IMG/VR virus record: IMGVR_UViG_3300045136_000292
Span: 1 to 39,485 of that record
Reading direction: 5' to 3' (one strand)
From: a virus
DNA length: 39,485 nt
The notes beneath the pieces are model-generated. The model was given only the letters and a program-made list of their open reading frames with translations. It was not told where the DNA came from and searched no databases. Position 1 is the first letter of the stretch. Every line of letters starts with the position of its first letter. This document shows positions 25,013 through 33,793 of this stretch, piece after piece. A program made the translations under genes and the position numbers.

Positions 25013-25292
25013 TGGCGTCTTCTTTCATCTTTTTCGACAATTTTTGGTATACAATAGACTTTACCTCTTCAATCTGGGCTTGCAGAGATTCGACTTCCTT
25101 AGTAACTTTATTTCTATAGGGAACACTCTTCAGATATATCTCCAAAAGCTTTGCAAACTGGTAAAACTGCTTCTCGGTCAAGTCCGCCTCACCTACTAGA
25201 TAAGAAAAGAGCTTACTAGAGGCTAGGTCGAACAATTCGCCTAGCTTTTCCAATCTATCCTCACCGGGGGAACGAATGAGTTTAGACTCCAT
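24990..25292 (-). CDS. putative terminase small subunit
   Basis: The protein (about 100 aa) is almost wholly helical, with a coiled-coil-like C-terminal half (KEVESLQAQIEEVKSIV). It directly precedes the large terminase and overlaps it by 23 bp, the normal place for the small subunit that recognises phage DNA. No HTH motif is obvious. The start is uncertain: the ATG at 25292 has no ribosome site and overlaps the divergent DHH gene. A TTG at 25253 is preceded by GAGG at five bases and would avoid the overlap. Confidence 0.5.
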   Translation of the reverse strand: MESKLIRSPGEDRLEKLGELFDLASSKLFSYLVGEADLTEKQFYQFAKLLEIYLKSVPYRNKVTKEVESLQAQIEEVKSIVYQKLSKKMKEDANVNGESK

Positions 25293-26700
25293 AATCGAAG
25301 GCTTGTTTGAGAAGGTTAGCAAAAATAGCTATCCCAGCTTCATATTTAGTAGGTTCCACAACCTATGGTATAAGGTGCAGGACAGGTTGAGAAGTGAGCA
25401 CGGCAAAGTGATCATTACTGGAGACTGCGATACTGACGGTATATGTGGGATTGTTGGTCTATATAGAAGTTTGACAAAGTTCCGACCTCATTTAGCAAAT
25501 AAGGTTAGTATAATAAGTCGTAGCAGGGATGAGGGATACGAGTTAGATTATAATAGGATAGATGAATTATCTAAAACAGGACTCGTAATCTTAGTAGACA
25601 ACGGGACTGATTATGCGTTGCAAAGTAAGAATGATAACGTTATCGTATTTGACCATCACCTTCCTAAGAGCCTGGAAAAACTAGATGAATCACAAATACC
25701 GGAAAGCATTGTGAATCCCATATTATACGGAATAACAGACTGCTCCTCCTCTATAATAAATACCTTCCTTTACAACGTAGATGACCTATACAAAATCTCT
25801 CCAGATTTTTTACTACTCGTCGGATCAATATCAGACTTCACACAACCTAACCTGCTAACCTGGCAGATGCTTAGGTATTATTTGAGACTGGACATGCTAA
25901 GTAAGTATGATCTAAAGCTATGCGGTTACGATCCATCGCCGTCTGGAATACGGTACACTATCTCACCATGGATTAGTGCTATAGGTAGATTAGGCAAGAT
26001 GGAGGAAGGGATACCTAAGATATTAGCATACGACATTGAGGGAATGAAAGCGTACAATGCGATAAAAAGAAGTATGATAGCTGAAGCGTTGACATCCTGC
26101 AAAAAGGTAGTGTTACGCAATAACATAGACGTTTATATATTGGACCCTAAACACCTTCCTGTGGTATCTATTATTTCATCTTCTAAAATATCCGAAAAAA
26201 GAATAGGTATGGTAATCGCAACAGATGGCAAAACTCTTTCTGTTCGTTCTAGATTCATTGATCTAACAAAAGTAAAGGAAAAGATAAAGGAAGTAATAGA
26301 GATAAACGGACACCAATTCGCAATGGGTGGAAGAATTATAGGCAATAAGAAAATAACAGAAGTAATTGAAGTATTGGAACAGTTAGATATAAACAACTTT
26401 ATAGTAAAGGAATCTGTAGAAGAAGACGGTTCAATAGTTTATAGCAACATAGGTGAAGTGATTGACTACTGTAAAAAGTTTTACTCTATAGAACCGTATA
26501 TAGTAAAACCAAAGATAAAGATACCTTCAATGCTTCCTGTTTATAAAATAACAGACAGGTTTTATCTAAACAAAATAAAAGCTAATGATATACAAGTAAA
26601 CATAATCAGTAATAAAGATGTTACTGGGAAAGATGTAGTAGCAAATGTTGATTCCTGGTACTTGGGGAAGGGGAGATGGAAGCTGACAATCTCATGCTAG
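25276..26700 (+). CDS. DHH-family phosphoesterase, RecJ-like single-strand nuclease
   Basis: The 474-aa protein has the DHH metal-binding motifs: ITGDCDTDG (D50, D52, D54), VILVDNG (D108) and VFDHHLP (D126-H128), then a SIVNP loop. A DHHA1-type substrate domain with NGHQFAMGGR appears at about residues 336-345. It most likely degrades single-stranded DNA 5' to 3' (RecJ-like) or short oligonucleotides (NrnA-like). About 90 C-terminal residues are specific to this protein. It is one of three plus-strand genes and overlaps the resolvase gene by 25 bp. The ribosome site is GGGG. Codon use is richer in AGA, AGG and ATA than in the capsid genes. Confidence 0.88.
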   Translation: MSLDSIIEGLFEKVSKNSYPSFIFSRFHNLWYKVQDRLRSEHGKVIITGDCDTDGICGIVGLYRSLTKFRPHLANKVSIISRSRDEGYELDYNRIDELSKTGLVILVDNGTDYALQSKNDNVIVFDHHLPKSLEKLDESQIPESIVNPILYGITDCSSSIINTFLYNVDDLYKISPDFLLLVGSISDFTQPNLLTWQMLRYYLRLDMLSKYDLKLCGYDPSPSGIRYTISPWISAIGRLGKMEEGIPKILAYDIEGMKAYNAIKRSMIAEALTSCKKVVLRNNIDVYILDPKHLPVVSIISSSKISEKRIGMVIATDGKTLSVRSRFIDLTKVKEKIKEVIEINGHQFAMGGRIIGNKKITEVIEVLEQLDINNFIVKESVEEDGSIVYSNIGEVIDYCKKFYSIEPYIVKPKIKIPSMLPVYKITDRFYLNKIKANDIQVNIISNKDVTGKDVVANVDSWYLGKGRWKLTISC

Positions 26701-27083
26701 TCGACAAAATTAGCTTCACTCTGTCCGTCACAAAAGGTGCGTCGAAGAATAGAAGGTGGCGCTTTGGACGGGGAAGGGTATTCAATAACCCACAATATGT
26801 AAAGACTATAAAAGTTTGGACTAGGGAGCTGTATGAGCAGGTGAAGCCGCCAAGGTTGTTGAATAAGCCTTACTATGTACTAGTAAAGGTGAAGTATATT
26901 AGACGAGACTATAAGAAGGACCCCGTAAACGTAATAGACGGTCTATGTGACTTCCTAGAATCCATTCTAGGGATAAACGATAGATACTTCGCAGTACACC
27001 TAGACTGGGAGCTTGATCGATCTCTAAAAGACGATATGATGAAGGTGGACGTTTTTATATATGAAAGAGGTCATTCCCAGTGA
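26676..27083 (+). CDS. RusA-like Holliday junction resolvase
   Basis: The 135-aa protein has the RusA core: a strand with VKVKYIR followed by KKDPVNVIDGLCDFLESILGINDRYF. The spaced acidic residues (D82, D88, D102) and the Asn fit the metal-binding site of this family. RusA cuts four-way DNA junctions, which would help resolve recombination intermediates before packaging. The gene starts inside the end of the DHH gene; the second ATG at 26694 is a possible alternative start. Its 3' end overlaps the polymerase gene tail to tail by 13 bp. Confidence 0.82.
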   Translation: MEADNLMLVDKISFTLSVTKGASKNRRWRFGRGRVFNNPQYVKTIKVWTRELYEQVKPPRLLNKPYYVLVKVKYIRRDYKKDPVNVIDGLCDFLESILGINDRYFAVHLDWELDRSLKDDMMKVDVFIYERGHSQ

Positions 27084-28966
27084 TCAGTTACCTTGGAATC
27101 CACCCTTAGATGAATCGGTCGAGCCTTACCATACTTATCATAAACGTTGTAATCCGTTCTAAACTTGCTAACGCAATCCATTACCACCTTCTCCGGTAAT
27201 AACATAGATTCTCTCACAAGCTTCTCTACTTGCGTAGCGGATTCTTCAGGACATTCCACCAAAAGCTCATCATGGATGCTGGCTACAATTCGACCACCAT
27301 ACTTGCCCAACTCACTGTAAAGATACATCATGGCTATCTTTATAATATCCGCTCCAAGACTCTGAATAGGATGGTTTACCAGCTCGGAAAAGCCTACATA
27401 ACCTAGCCAACTCCTAGTACGACCTAAAGCGTTAGGGACGGACGTAACTATCTCTGATCTTTTAGACTCCTCTGTTTTAGCTACAATCTTGTTTATGCTA
27501 TCCACTTTGGAAGCAAGGTAATTGTTCCACGCATACAAACCGGAATATACTCGCATAAACTTGTCACGCAACGCAGAGCTTTCCTCAAGGCTGACGTTTA
27601 CACCAGACAATAGAAGGTAGTCCTTCAACTTGACCGGTCCCATTCCGTAAATCAAACCAAAGTTCATGCTCTTCGCTATCTGTCTGTGCTCAGGTGTCCA
27701 TTTTTTCCCAAACACAGCTTCAGCGGTCTGCGCATGTACGTCTATGTCATTAGCAAAGGCTCTACACATCTTAGTATCGCCTGTTACCCAAGCTGCGAGG
27801 CGTAGCTCCATCTGGGAGTAGTCCGCTTTTATAAACTTACATCCCTTCCTCGGTCTAAATACCGCCCTAGTCTTTTTGGGATACTGTTGTATGTTTGGCT
27901 TACTACAGGTTATTCTACCGGAATCCGCTCCCAATACATTCCATGATGGACGTATAAATCCCTCCTCGAATCCCTCGAAGAACGTTATTAGCTTGCCTAT
28001 TTCACGGTAGTCAAGTACCAGGTTTATAAACTGACATAGCTCGGAGAAGTCGGCATTAGCGGCGGCTATCCTTTTCAGATTCAGCTCATCCGTATGCTTC
28101 GTCTCCACCCCAAAATCGTTTTTTAGTATTTTACGTAACACTTGTGGTGAGTTTAGGTTTACGCTAGGTAACCCAAACATATCACCACCGACGTAGCTGG
28201 TCAGCTTATCCTCTATGTCATACTTCAGCAGACTAAACTCTCCCCGCAATGTCTCCGCCCTTTCAACGTCAACATAAATCTTTTCACCACTCAGGATAAA
28301 CTGGGAGTATATGTCAATCTTATTGAGGAGAGCGTGGGGACTAACACCCTCCATCCTATCCCATAACAACTCACTAAACGGCTTTGTAAGGCATAATTGG
28401 GCTACTAACCGAGAATCATTCAAGGAGTACTCTATCTGCTCATCGGTCAGTTTACCCGTCCAGTCCGAGGCCTGCATCTTACGCTTTGCACGGACGTTCT
28501 CATCAGTAGCGGTACATATACCATATCTGCTACATACGTCAAGTAGTCCGGCTTCGTAACGAGAACCTGTGCCTAAAGTAAAGTTTAGGTAAGTAAGATA
28601 CGTACAAAAGCTTTTCTCTAGAAGTCTAACAATCTTGTGATTTGGTAACTTTAGGTAGTTTGTTATAAATCTTAGGTCGAAAGCTAGGTTATGGCCTACG
28701 ATAAAGAGGTCGCTATTTACTACTTTATACAATAAGGATTCTACGTTCTCATGTGAGTTCTCAAAACAGTCTACAACTCCTTCGCATATTATCCCTTTCA
28801 AAGGTGAAGCAATGCAGAATGATAGTAAACGTATGTTATCCTTCTCATAGTCAAGCCCAGTAGTTTCCAGGTCTATAGAACAAAAGTATTTACCATCACC
28901 GCGGTCCGAAAAGTTAGCAATCTTGTTTTCAGCTTCCTTAGCGGTCAACAGCTTGGTTACTCCCAT
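27071..28966 (-). CDS. polA: DNA polymerase I (family A) with 3'-5' exonuclease
   Basis: The 631-aa protein carries a proofreading domain and a complete family A polymerase, without a 5' nuclease domain. Exonuclease motifs: IDLETTG (D32, E34), GHNLAFDL (91-98) and YSLND (Y180, D184). Polymerase motifs: A KADYSQMELR (D382), B RQIAKSMNFGLIYG (428-441) and C IHDELLVE (H565-E567). In motif B the discriminating residue is Phe, as in E. coli Pol I. It is the likely replicative polymerase. It is the last gene of the leftward replication operon and ends 13 bp into the convergent resolvase gene, leaving no room for a terminator. Confidence 0.96.
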   Translation of the reverse strand: MGVTKLLTAKEAENKIANFSDRGDGKYFCSIDLETTGLDYEKDNIRLLSFCIASPLKGIICEGVVDCFENSHENVESLLYKVVNSDLFIVGHNLAFDLRFITNYLKLPNHKIVRLLEKSFCTYLTYLNFTLGTGSRYEAGLLDVCSRYGICTATDENVRAKRKMQASDWTGKLTDEQIEYSLNDSRLVAQLCLTKPFSELLWDRMEGVSPHALLNKIDIYSQFILSGEKIYVDVERAETLRGEFSLLKYDIEDKLTSYVGGDMFGLPSVNLNSPQVLRKILKNDFGVETKHTDELNLKRIAAANADFSELCQFINLVLDYREIGKLITFFEGFEEGFIRPSWNVLGADSGRITCSKPNIQQYPKKTRAVFRPRKGCKFIKADYSQMELRLAAWVTGDTKMCRAFANDIDVHAQTAEAVFGKKWTPEHRQIAKSMNFGLIYGMGPVKLKDYLLLSGVNVSLEESSALRDKFMRVYSGLYAWNNYLASKVDSINKIVAKTEESKRSEIVTSVPNALGRTRSWLGYVGFSELVNHPIQSLGADIIKIAMMYLYSELGKYGGRIVASIHDELLVECPEESATQVEKLVRESMLLPEKVVMDCVSKFRTDYNVYDKYGKARPIHLRVDSKVTDHWE

Positions 28967-28975
28967 TGCTGCCTC

Positions 28976-29542
28976 CTATATCTCGTCCTCAAACAAATCC
29001 CCTAACATTCCGTTATCCTCATCACCTTCGTCATCATCATAGCTAAACATATCTTGCCAAGTATCGGACACACTATCTAAACTAATTGACTTATAGCGCT
29101 CAGCAAATTGCAGTATCTCACGGCATAGGAAAGTAGAATTACCGGCATACTTTATAAAAGTAATCACCCTATCTTTTTTTATAGCATAGTAATCATATCT
29201 AAGAACCGCTCTCCATACAACATGCATAGCTAAGTTTTCTATATCATCCCTACCTACCCATTTTATAAACGAAACACATTTTTGTTTTACGAAAACTTTC
29301 CAAATAAACGGAAAGTATATTTCGACTAATCTACTTACTATATTTGAAAACTTTTTATCATATTTACCTTTTTTATCCTTCAACACCTTGGGTAGTTTAC
29401 CTATACTGTACTGAACAAGCTCATTATCCTTTACACTATATCCGTACTTTTCCATAAAAGCTTTGCGCATAGAAAACAACTCAATCCAAAGATTATGCAC
29501 TTCTTCCGCCTTACAGTTTATGTTATGGCTACTACCTTCCAT
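28976..29542 (-). CDS. putative phage sigma-like transcription factor
   Basis: The 188-aa protein has a central helical region (about 65-150) that reads like sigma-70 region 2: RDDIENLAMHVVWRAVLRYD, then ITFIKYAGNSTFLCREI, followed by ISLDSVSD. This parallels the DLIQEG...RAVxxFD...FSTYAxxxIR...SLDxP order of sigma factors. No region 4 helix-turn-helix is seen, and the C-terminus is acidic with GDLFEDEI. Size and lack of region 4 resemble late-gene sigma factors such as T4 gp55. It could direct host RNA polymerase to late genes. The ribosome site GAGGAGGGG is strong, and the gene overlaps the helicase gene by 25 bp. A remote relationship only; not certain. Confidence 0.5.
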   Translation of the reverse strand: MEGSSHNINCKAEEVHNLWIELFSMRKAFMEKYGYSVKDNELVQYSIGKLPKVLKDKKGKYDKKFSNIVSRLVEIYFPFIWKVFVKQKCVSFIKWVGRDDIENLAMHVVWRAVLRYDYYAIKKDRVITFIKYAGNSTFLCREILQFAERYKSISLDSVSDTWQDMFSYDDDEGDEDNGMLGDLFEDEI

Positions 29543-30909
29543 CTTTTTACCCCTCCTCTACGATCCGGCTTTAGCATTCTACCCTCCACTATTCGACCCT
29601 GCCAATAGTTTAGACGGGATTCGACTAATGAAGGCGTCGGCTTAGGAAAAATAGTTAGCAACGCTTGCCTAAGATTCTCCTTGCTATCACCATCAGACTC
29701 GTCCCTGTTCGGGAATATACTAAACCGGTTAGTACCAGATAGTCCAGCATATTCCAAAAGCTCTACGGCTGACATAGCTTTACCTTCGGGCCAGCTATAT
29801 AATAGAGACGAAAGCTGCATGTTTTCTGACTCATACCTTTCCAGAATCCGCTTTTGTGTTATTATAGGACTTGGTAACCCGACCCAGTTACAAAATGATG
29901 TGAAGACTTTGTACCATATCTCGAAGCTGGGGAATTGTGGATCAACTGATCTTATCATATCTCTGCCTTGTCTGAAGAAGCTAATGAACCAGGAGAACAG
30001 CTTCCTAAGTATAGGACGACGACGTTTCATTATCTCTGATAGTAAGTTGTCACAATTATACTTATCTTTTTTATTGGTAAGATGTATACCTACAAGTCTC
30101 CTAGCAGTGTCTGACGACACACTAACGTTATTACCCGTGATTACTATCTGCAAAAATGTTTCTATTCTAATAAACTTGCTTTTACCTAATACACGGTCAC
30201 TATAAACTCTAGATGTCGCTAGTGAATCTAGAACGGGAGTTTTCAGGCTATAAACGTTATCTAAAACCAAGTAAGGTACACCAGTCAAAACAACTGACGT
30301 TACCGCTTTACGTATCTCATCATCACCGCTAGGAATGTGGTAAACAGAAGGTAGGCGTCCCAATAAAAGGGTACCTATTATCTGTGATAGGTATGTCTTT
30401 CCTGATCCTGGAGAATTGGCGGTAAATAAGAATAACGGTATTGTATAGGTATCAGAGTAAAGGAAGGTTGACATAATAGCAGATAGGAATGTCGAAATAT
30501 CGCCTTCCTCTTCAAAACTGAAACTAAGGTAATTTATAAACCGGTCTATCTCCTCCCTCACCTGAACAGGCGATAGTTTGTCAACAAAATTGAAGTCCGA
30601 ATAATCAAATATACAATATACCTTACCACATCTACCTTTTACAACTTTATAATTGTAATCGTCATCTATCTCGATTAGAGGAGCCTCCAATATCGAGCTA
30701 ACCCTTTTCCTTATCCTAGCTTCCATACTAGCTAAGGCTATCTTACAATCACATAGGCTAGCTCTAAATGGTAGTATTCCTAATAACCTATGTTCGTCAA
30801 GCGGGAAAACTTGCTTATTGTAAACATAACAAGGAGACTCCCCTATGACTATAACATTCTCGTTACTCAAAATAAACTTCTCAATATCCCTATGTTTACC
30901 GACAGTCAT
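29518..30909 (-). CDS. SF3-like AAA+ replicative helicase
   Basis: The 463-aa protein contains an AAA+ core at about 155-280: Walker A NSPGSGKT (165-172), a DDEIRKAVTSV helix, Walker B YLVLDN (D217), ITGNN with the conserved Asn pair (N260, N261), and DTARRLVGI with the likely arginine finger (R270/R271). This order is seen in phage helicases of the SF3/primase-helicase type. Residues 1-130 form a separate N-terminal domain, possibly for DNA or partner binding, without visible primase motifs. The C-terminal 150 residues may include a winged helix. It lies between the reductase and sigma-like genes. It probably unwinds DNA for the family A polymerase; no separate primase gene is recognised. 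Confidence 0.78.
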   Translation of the reverse strand: MTVGKHRDIEKFILSNENVIVIGESPCYVYNKQVFPLDEHRLLGILPFRASLCDCKIALASMEARIRKRVSSILEAPLIEIDDDYNYKVVKGRCGKVYCIFDYSDFNFVDKLSPVQVREEIDRFINYLSFSFEEEGDISTFLSAIMSTFLYSDTYTIPLFLFTANSPGSGKTYLSQIIGTLLLGRLPSVYHIPSGDDEIRKAVTSVVLTGVPYLVLDNVYSLKTPVLDSLATSRVYSDRVLGKSKFIRIETFLQIVITGNNVSVSSDTARRLVGIHLTNKKDKYNCDNLLSEIMKRRRPILRKLFSWFISFFRQGRDMIRSVDPQFPSFEIWYKVFTSFCNWVGLPSPIITQKRILERYESENMQLSSLLYSWPEGKAMSAVELLEYAGLSGTNRFSIFPNRDESDGDSKENLRQALLTIFPKPTPSLVESRLNYWQGRIVEGRMLKPDRRGGVKRWKVVAIT

Positions 30910-30920
30910 AGGTCAATCAC

Positions 30921-32837
30921 CTATTTGATCACGCAGTACTCGCCGTCACAAAAGGCGGACTCGGTATCGGCAATGTTCATTTTAGCATTGTCAGCGTACA
31001 GGTCAAGCCCAGTTTTCCCAGAATTGATTATCGGCGGCTTTACATACCTCTCGGCAACGCTTTCCGACGCACTAGCAAATACCGGATCATCCGCACTAAC
31101 AGGCTCGAATGGAGCTAGGCGATAACCGTTGGAGTAAGCTAGGAAGGTCATACCTACTGGTAACCTAAGTCCTGATGTAGCTCTGTTACGATAAAAGCTT
31201 TTCACTAAGTCAATATCACTGCTATTACGTATAACGCAAGTACCGGATACGGAGTTTGTAAAACCTGAATTAGTGAATGGAATCCAGTTATCTGTAAGGT
31301 AGATTACCGTATTCAGAAACTTTTGTACCGCATCATCATCTTGCCATGTTACGCTACCGTCTGGAGCGGTTATAGGAAAACTCAAAACACGGGAAGAGTT
31401 GTCGAACGGATCAACATGTGGCTCAATTCCGAACACCTTGGCATACCACTCCCAAAATATGGGATTCTTCTCTCGGACGTTTCGCCAGTATGTCTTAGCG
31501 TACCACGGATGAGCGCCTGCTGAAACACCGGCAACAAGAGAAACAGTTCCACTCGGTTTTACAACAGTTATCCGGGAGGAAGGAGATACACCAAACAGTG
31601 GACCGGAAAGTTTTAGGTCACATTTGTATAAGTAGTCCGCCATCTTAGGTATAAGTCTAACCTGATCAGGAGAAGCGGTCATTACTCCGGTTAGTGAAAC
31701 TCCTAGCAATCTATCCCTACGATGTAGAACAAGGTCACGGTCATCACCCACAATAAAGTTGTCGTAGAACGATTGTATCTTTGCAAGCTCCCAAGCCAGC
31801 ATACATACCTCTTGCCAGTTACGGTTAGTTACCTTAGCTAAGTTTATTTCCACCAAGTTGCAAAATTGGAAGCAGGAATACTCACAACCGTTAATCCAAG
31901 GCTCAAACACAACCTCTGCACAAGGGTTTACAACCTGGTTCCGTTTGATCAGGATTATTCCAGGTTCGCCGTATTCGATATATTCATCGAAGTTGAATCT
32001 GTTTGTGAAGAAGTCTTTCCTACACTCAGGCTCTATAACCATACTGATGTTTGCCATAGCACGATGGGGATGCTTTCTCCACCATTCACCTACCTTAGCG
32101 TTTTTCATATCATCATCATCTTTGTCGAAAACGAATATAAGGGCGGAACGACGAACACCGGAGGAGACTATTCCCTGACTAGCTATGCAAATAAAGTCAA
32201 ATACGTCAATAGGTCGGATAGTAAAGCTACGAGAATTGACCTTACTATCTAGAAAATCCTCCAGGTCACGGTGTATCTTACGAAGAGGTTCGGAACCTGG
32301 GTGTGGCCTACCACAGGATCGTAACAAGGTCCCTTTACCAGCCTCAACCTGGGAATAGTCGAATTGGACAGTGTAACCGTAAACGTAGGAGTTGAAAAGC
32401 TCCATAATGGAATCTGACCATCCCAATATATCGTCTTCTATCCTAAACGTTTTCACCAGTCTAGGATCACGTTCCTTTATCCTAGGAAGCTTTTCAACGT
32501 ATTCAGGAAGTATATTTACTCCTACTCCACAACCGGAAAGTAGTAGGAACGGAGCTATTCGGAACAATCTAGGATGGTCAGCTATCATACCTACGCAGTT
32601 ATACATTCTGGTATTCTTCGATAGGAATCCACGTAGGTACTGAATAGAACGCATAGAAGGGAAAACTACCTTAGACACAACAGCTTGACGATCAAATTGG
32701 GAGAAGTATTCTTTTCCTATATATTCACGATGAATATCGAAAAGTTCTTTTACCGTATTTTCCCAGTCAAGGTAGTTTAGGTATCGACTATGCAAAACGT
32801 AATCAGACAAAACTTCCAGCGGACTGATAGCCTTCAT
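30921..32837 (-). CDS. class II (B12-dependent) ribonucleotide reductase
   Basis: The 638-aa protein is a single-chain reductase of the RTPR type, using adenosylcobalamin and ribonucleoside triphosphates without needing a second subunit or oxygen. The active-site residues are visible: first redox Cys in MYNCVGM (C81), NPCAEV with radical Cys C306 and E308, second redox Cys in FCNLVEINL (C326), and a C-terminal CDGEYC pair (C630, C635) for re-reduction. GVRRSA and KPSGTVSLVAGVS are further family blocks. Two extra Cys (C318, C322) lie between the radical and second redox Cys. The start has GGAGGGTG upstream. It opens the replication operon and depends on host cobalamin. Confidence 0.93.
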   Translation of the reverse strand: MKAISPLEVLSDYVLHSRYLNYLDWENTVKELFDIHREYIGKEYFSQFDRQAVVSKVVFPSMRSIQYLRGFLSKNTRMYNCVGMIADHPRLFRIAPFLLLSGCGVGVNILPEYVEKLPRIKERDPRLVKTFRIEDDILGWSDSIMELFNSYVYGYTVQFDYSQVEAGKGTLLRSCGRPHPGSEPLRKIHRDLEDFLDSKVNSRSFTIRPIDVFDFICIASQGIVSSGVRRSALIFVFDKDDDDMKNAKVGEWWRKHPHRAMANISMVIEPECRKDFFTNRFNFDEYIEYGEPGIILIKRNQVVNPCAEVVFEPWINGCEYSCFQFCNLVEINLAKVTNRNWQEVCMLAWELAKIQSFYDNFIVGDDRDLVLHRRDRLLGVSLTGVMTASPDQVRLIPKMADYLYKCDLKLSGPLFGVSPSSRITVVKPSGTVSLVAGVSAGAHPWYAKTYWRNVREKNPIFWEWYAKVFGIEPHVDPFDNSSRVLSFPITAPDGSVTWQDDDAVQKFLNTVIYLTDNWIPFTNSGFTNSVSGTCVIRNSSDIDLVKSFYRNRATSGLRLPVGMTFLAYSNGYRLAPFEPVSADDPVFASASESVAERYVKPPIINSGKTGLDLYADNAKMNIADTESAFCDGEYCVIK

Positions 32838-33185
32838 GGTTCACCCTCCTTTGCTCCTTTATCGCCTGACTGATCGCTTACTGGGTTAGGCAGAGTTTAG
32901 TAGGTGGGCTGGAAAACGGTCCAGGGAGTATTGGGATATACCTTGAGCAGGAAAATCGATTATAAAGCGAATTAGACGGGAAAAACGGCATGTAGGATTT
33001 TCCGACAGTGAATTGTGAAGATTTGGTGAAAAACTGTTTGGTCGGCGAGATTTTCTCCAAAACACCGGCTTACCTAGACATACTAAGTTATGAGGAGGTG
33101 AGGTTGGGTCGAGGTAATTTATTGCGTCGATCATACCTAATTATCCTAACTATTACGTTATATTTGTCTAGCTTACTAAGTATAT
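32838..33185. other. non-coding leader between the pentamer array and the reductase gene
   Basis: No convincing gene is present on either strand. On the minus strand TATAAT (32959-32964) is a good -10 box, but no matching -35 lies 16-18 bp upstream. The remaining sequence shows no clear hairpin with a T-run. The reductase ribosome site GGAGGG lies at the left end. The stretch probably serves as leader or part of a replication or regulatory region. Confidence 0.4.
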
Positions 33186-33335
33186 CTACCTTACTTTACG
33201 TTATCTTACGTTATCTCGCCTTACCTTACCTTATCCTATCTTACCTCACTTTCTTTGCCTTATACTATCTTACGTCATCTTATATTATCCTATCTTACCT
33301 TATCTTACCTTACCTTACCTTATCTTACTTTTTAG
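33186..33335. repeat. degenerate pentanucleotide tandem array (TTACC/TTATC type)
   Basis: About 30 consecutive five-base units follow one another in register, mainly TTACC, TTATC, TTACG and TATCT (GGTAA/GATAA on the other strand), with some substitutions. The array covers the gap between the reductase operon and the 110-aa gene, whose stop codon lies in it. A five-base period places every second unit on the same DNA face. Repeats beside replication genes are typical of origin or partition sites. Confidence 0.85.
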
Positions 33336-33657
33336 CTAGACTTATCTTTATTTCGCTTATAACCTTATCACCTTTTATCTTATAAAGCTCCATGACTATC
33401 TTATTTTCCTCTTTTACCTTCCTAACAGTTAGCTCAGTATATATAGTTTCTTCCTCTCCATTTTCGTTATTTGTTAGCTTATTTACGTACTCACACCTAA
33501 ATCCGGTTACCTTACTCGCCGCCGCCGATTTACCGCCGCCGTCATCATCATCATCATCTTCGTCTGTAAGCTCATAAAGCCGGCCGTAGTTAGCCAACTC
33601 AGGATATAAGCCGAGTAAAGCCGCCAAATGTTCGATAGTAGTCTTGTAAACTTCCAT
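33325..33657 (-). CDS. small protein of unknown function
   Basis: The 110-aa protein has an N-terminal helix (IEHLAALLGLYPELANYGRLYEL), a run of seven Asp-rich residues with a Gly/Ala linker (33-47), and a C-terminal beta-rich charged part (FRCEYVNKL...ISEIKISLAKK). No family is recognised. It is the last gene of the cassette that begins at promoter P2. Its stop codon lies in the pentanucleotide array. Confidence 0.5.
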   Translation of the reverse strand: MEVYKTTIEHLAALLGLYPELANYGRLYELTDEDDDDDDGGGKSAAASKVTGFRCEYVNKLTNNENGEEETIYTELTVRKVKEENKIVMELYKIKGDKVISEIKISLAKK

Positions 33658-33793
33658 TTGACTATCTTCGTCTAACCTTTATCTACCCGCGCCCCAGCTT
33701 ACATACCGATTTGCGTCTTAGCTAAATAGAATACATGACCCACCCTCAGAGAGAGGGGGAATCGAAGTCTGCTATTATTGGTAGGTAAGCCGA
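33658..33793. other. intergenic stretch with a short inverted repeat
   Basis: CCCTC and GAGGG pair around five bases near 33742-33756. There is no following T-run, and the surroundings cannot be folded into a tRNA. No promoter matching the P1-P4 module is seen here. Confidence 0.35.

Noticed and set aside
32886-33134. Minus-strand frame of 82 codons upstream of the reductase
   Set aside because: Ribosome site lacks correct spacing and the Ser/Pro/Arg-rich product looks like translated leader sequence.
1236-33335. CRISPR array
   Set aside because: The pentamer tracts have no spacers between repeats and no repeat of CRISPR length occurs anywhere in the window.
33008-33385. Plus-strand open frame of 125 codons over the pentanucleotide array
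   Set aside because: The product is a monotonous Leu/Tyr/Ser chain dictated by the repeat, with no ribosome site, and it overlaps the end of a better minus-strand gene.
33715-33790. Possible degenerate tRNA
   Set aside because: A T-loop-like TCGAA and a short CCCTC/GAGGG stem are present, but no acceptor or anticodon stem can be formed.
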